The notes under the pieces: generated by a model
What the model saw: the letters and a program-made list of their open reading frames with translations, nothing else
Database searches by the model: none
What the model was told of the DNA's origin: nothing
Assembly: GCA_946481035.1 (NCBI GenBank)
Contig: CAMLNK010000215.1
Span: 1 to 6,879 of the forward strand
Source: an uncultured Dyadobacter sp.
Lineage (GTDB): Bacteria; Bacteroidota; Bacteroidia; Cytophagales; Spirosomataceae
Direction: 5' to 3'
Length of the DNA: 6,879 bases
Shown: in pieces, positions 6,001-6,879 of the stretch
How the letters are laid out: the number at the start of each line of letters is the position of its first letter
Numbering within the stretch: the first letter of the stretch is position 1
Program-made: the position numbers and the translations under genes

Positions 6001-6879
6001 TGTGATCGCCACACTCCCGCAGGTAGCCAGCGCAGCCCTCGATCCCGACGATTCCGAACAGAACGGATTGATAGAGAAGCGAAGGAATATTGTGAAGGTA
6101 TTTGACGTCAAAAAGAGTGACGCGCTTGAAGTGGACAACCAGTTTGGTCTCGTAAAAGTGAATTTGTGGGCCAAGGAAGAAATCAAAGTGGAGATCGTCG
6201 TTACCGCCAATGCGCCCTCCGACAACCGCGCTGCCGAATACCTAAGTTCGGTGAATATCGATGAAAAACGCGTCAAAAACGTCATTAGCCTCACTACCCG
6301 CATTGATCGCAACCAATTCGGCAACAACGGCTGGAACAAGAGCAAGGGTGACAAGAACTTCATCCAGATCGATTACACGATCTACATGCCGAAAGAGAAT
6401 TCGTTGACGATACGGAACGAATTCGGGAACACCGATATCCCTTCCTTCTACGCGCCGCTCACCGTATTCTCCAAGCATGGCAATTTTATGGCCACGTTGC
6501 TCGAAAACCCCGATAATATGATCGATGTGCAATTCGGGAGCGCCAAAATAGGTAAAATGGACGGCGGTAGGCTGGATTGCCAGTATTCCAATGTGAAGCT
6601 CGATCAGGCGAAGAAAGTCTGGCTGAGCAACAAGCACGGTGAATTAATGATCGGCGATGTGGTGAATCTGGATGCCGCCATTGATTATTCAGGGGCTAAA
6701 ATCGGTACGATCCGCGGTACCGGTAAGATCAAGCTTAACTATTCGGGCAATTTCAAAATTGAGGAATTGACGCATTCAGCGCAGAATGTGGATATTCAGG
6801 CACAATATTCTTCGATCGTATTGCCGGCGGAAGCTAACCAGTTTAATGTGAGCGTGACGTATGGCAAGTTCAGTTACCC
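5960..6879 (+). CDS. Secreted DUF4097-like beta-repeat protein (runs off right edge)
   Basis: The frame is open from ATG at 5960 to the edge: 306 residues plus two bases. The N-terminus is a clear Sec signal peptide (MITIKKIATLLLF..., likely cleaved after VASA, residue 25), with no lipobox cysteine. After a leader (45-115) containing DNQFGLVKVNLW, the protein becomes a series of short beta units with an aromatic or His residue followed by G or S at 155, 173, 192, 209, 226, 243, 261, 283 and 301. The period is about 18 residues, as expected for a beta-solenoid of the DUF4097 / adhesin-head type. It begins inside the preceding gene, so the two are probably translationally coupled. Envelope proteins of this kind are frequent beside Bacteroidota sigma/anti-sigma pairs, but their biochemical role is not established. 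It could be the sensed partner, an effector or a surface adhesin. The C-terminus, including any anchor or sorting domain, is not visible. Confidence 0.75.
   Translation, partial: MITIKKIATLLLFSVIATLPQVASAALDPDDSEQNGLIEKRRNIVKVFDVKKSDALEVDNQFGLVKVNLWAKEEIKVEIVVTANAPSDNRAAEYLSSVNIDEKRVKNVISLTTRIDRNQFGNNGWNKSKGDKNFIQIDYTIYMPKENSLTIRNEFGNTDIPSFYAPLTVFSKHGNFMATLLENPDNMIDVQFGSAKIGKMDGGRLDCQYSNVKLDQAKKVWLSNKHGELMIGDVVNLDAAIDYSGAKIGTIRGTGKIKLNYSGNFKIEELTHSAQNVDIQAQYSSIVLPAEANQFNVSVTYGKFSY

Noticed and set aside
5899..6637. Minus-strand frames of 131-154 codons opposite the secreted-protein gene
   Set aside because: They are antisense to a signal-peptide protein with a regular repeat pattern on the plus strand.

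Overview
The window reads as chromosomal DNA of a Bacteroidota bacterium, probably an aerobic Cytophagales member of the Dyadobacter/Spirosoma type. That placement is an inference from protein style. Supporting it are the long, cyanobacterium-like form of IspH, a large alpha-2-macroglobulin lipoprotein, a sigma/membrane protein/secreted beta-repeat gene set, starts without a clear Shine-Dalgarno sequence, and a promoter matching the Bacteroidota TTG-N19-TAnnTTTG pattern. No phage, transposon, rRNA, tRNA or CRISPR signal was found.

Layout. The left half (1-4372) lies on the minus strand. Its first gene in transcription order is ispH (4372-3149), the last enzyme of the MEP isoprenoid pathway. 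It is followed by a non-coding stretch with two hairpins, one of them a good intrinsic terminator (3056-3022). Next comes a large alpha-2-macroglobulin-family lipoprotein gene (3007 to beyond base 1). Its 1002 visible residues are unbroken, but the gene runs off the left edge before any thioester region.

A divergent intergenic region (4373-4551) carries a good ispH promoter, an imperfect inverted repeat, and a possible extracytoplasmic-function (ECF) type promoter for the gene on the other side.

The right half (4552-6879) lies on the plus strand. It encodes an ECF sigma factor with a TTG start, then a cysteine-free, single-pass membrane protein that is probably its regulator. Overlapping that gene by 41 nt is a secreted beta-repeat protein (DUF4097-like) that runs off the right edge. 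The likely logic is a membrane-spanning regulatory unit: the sigma factor is held by the cytoplasmic tail of the membrane protein, whose periplasmic coiled coil may respond to the cell envelope or to the secreted partner.

The most unusual feature is the 276-bp gap between the sigma gene and the membrane-protein gene. It holds at least fourteen GTCA cores at about 10-bp steps. Seven point one way, then after a 20-bp spacer seven point the other way, and one further copy sits just before the next start codon. The array could be a helically phased protein-binding platform or a long imperfect stem in the mRNA. Nothing else in the window explains it.
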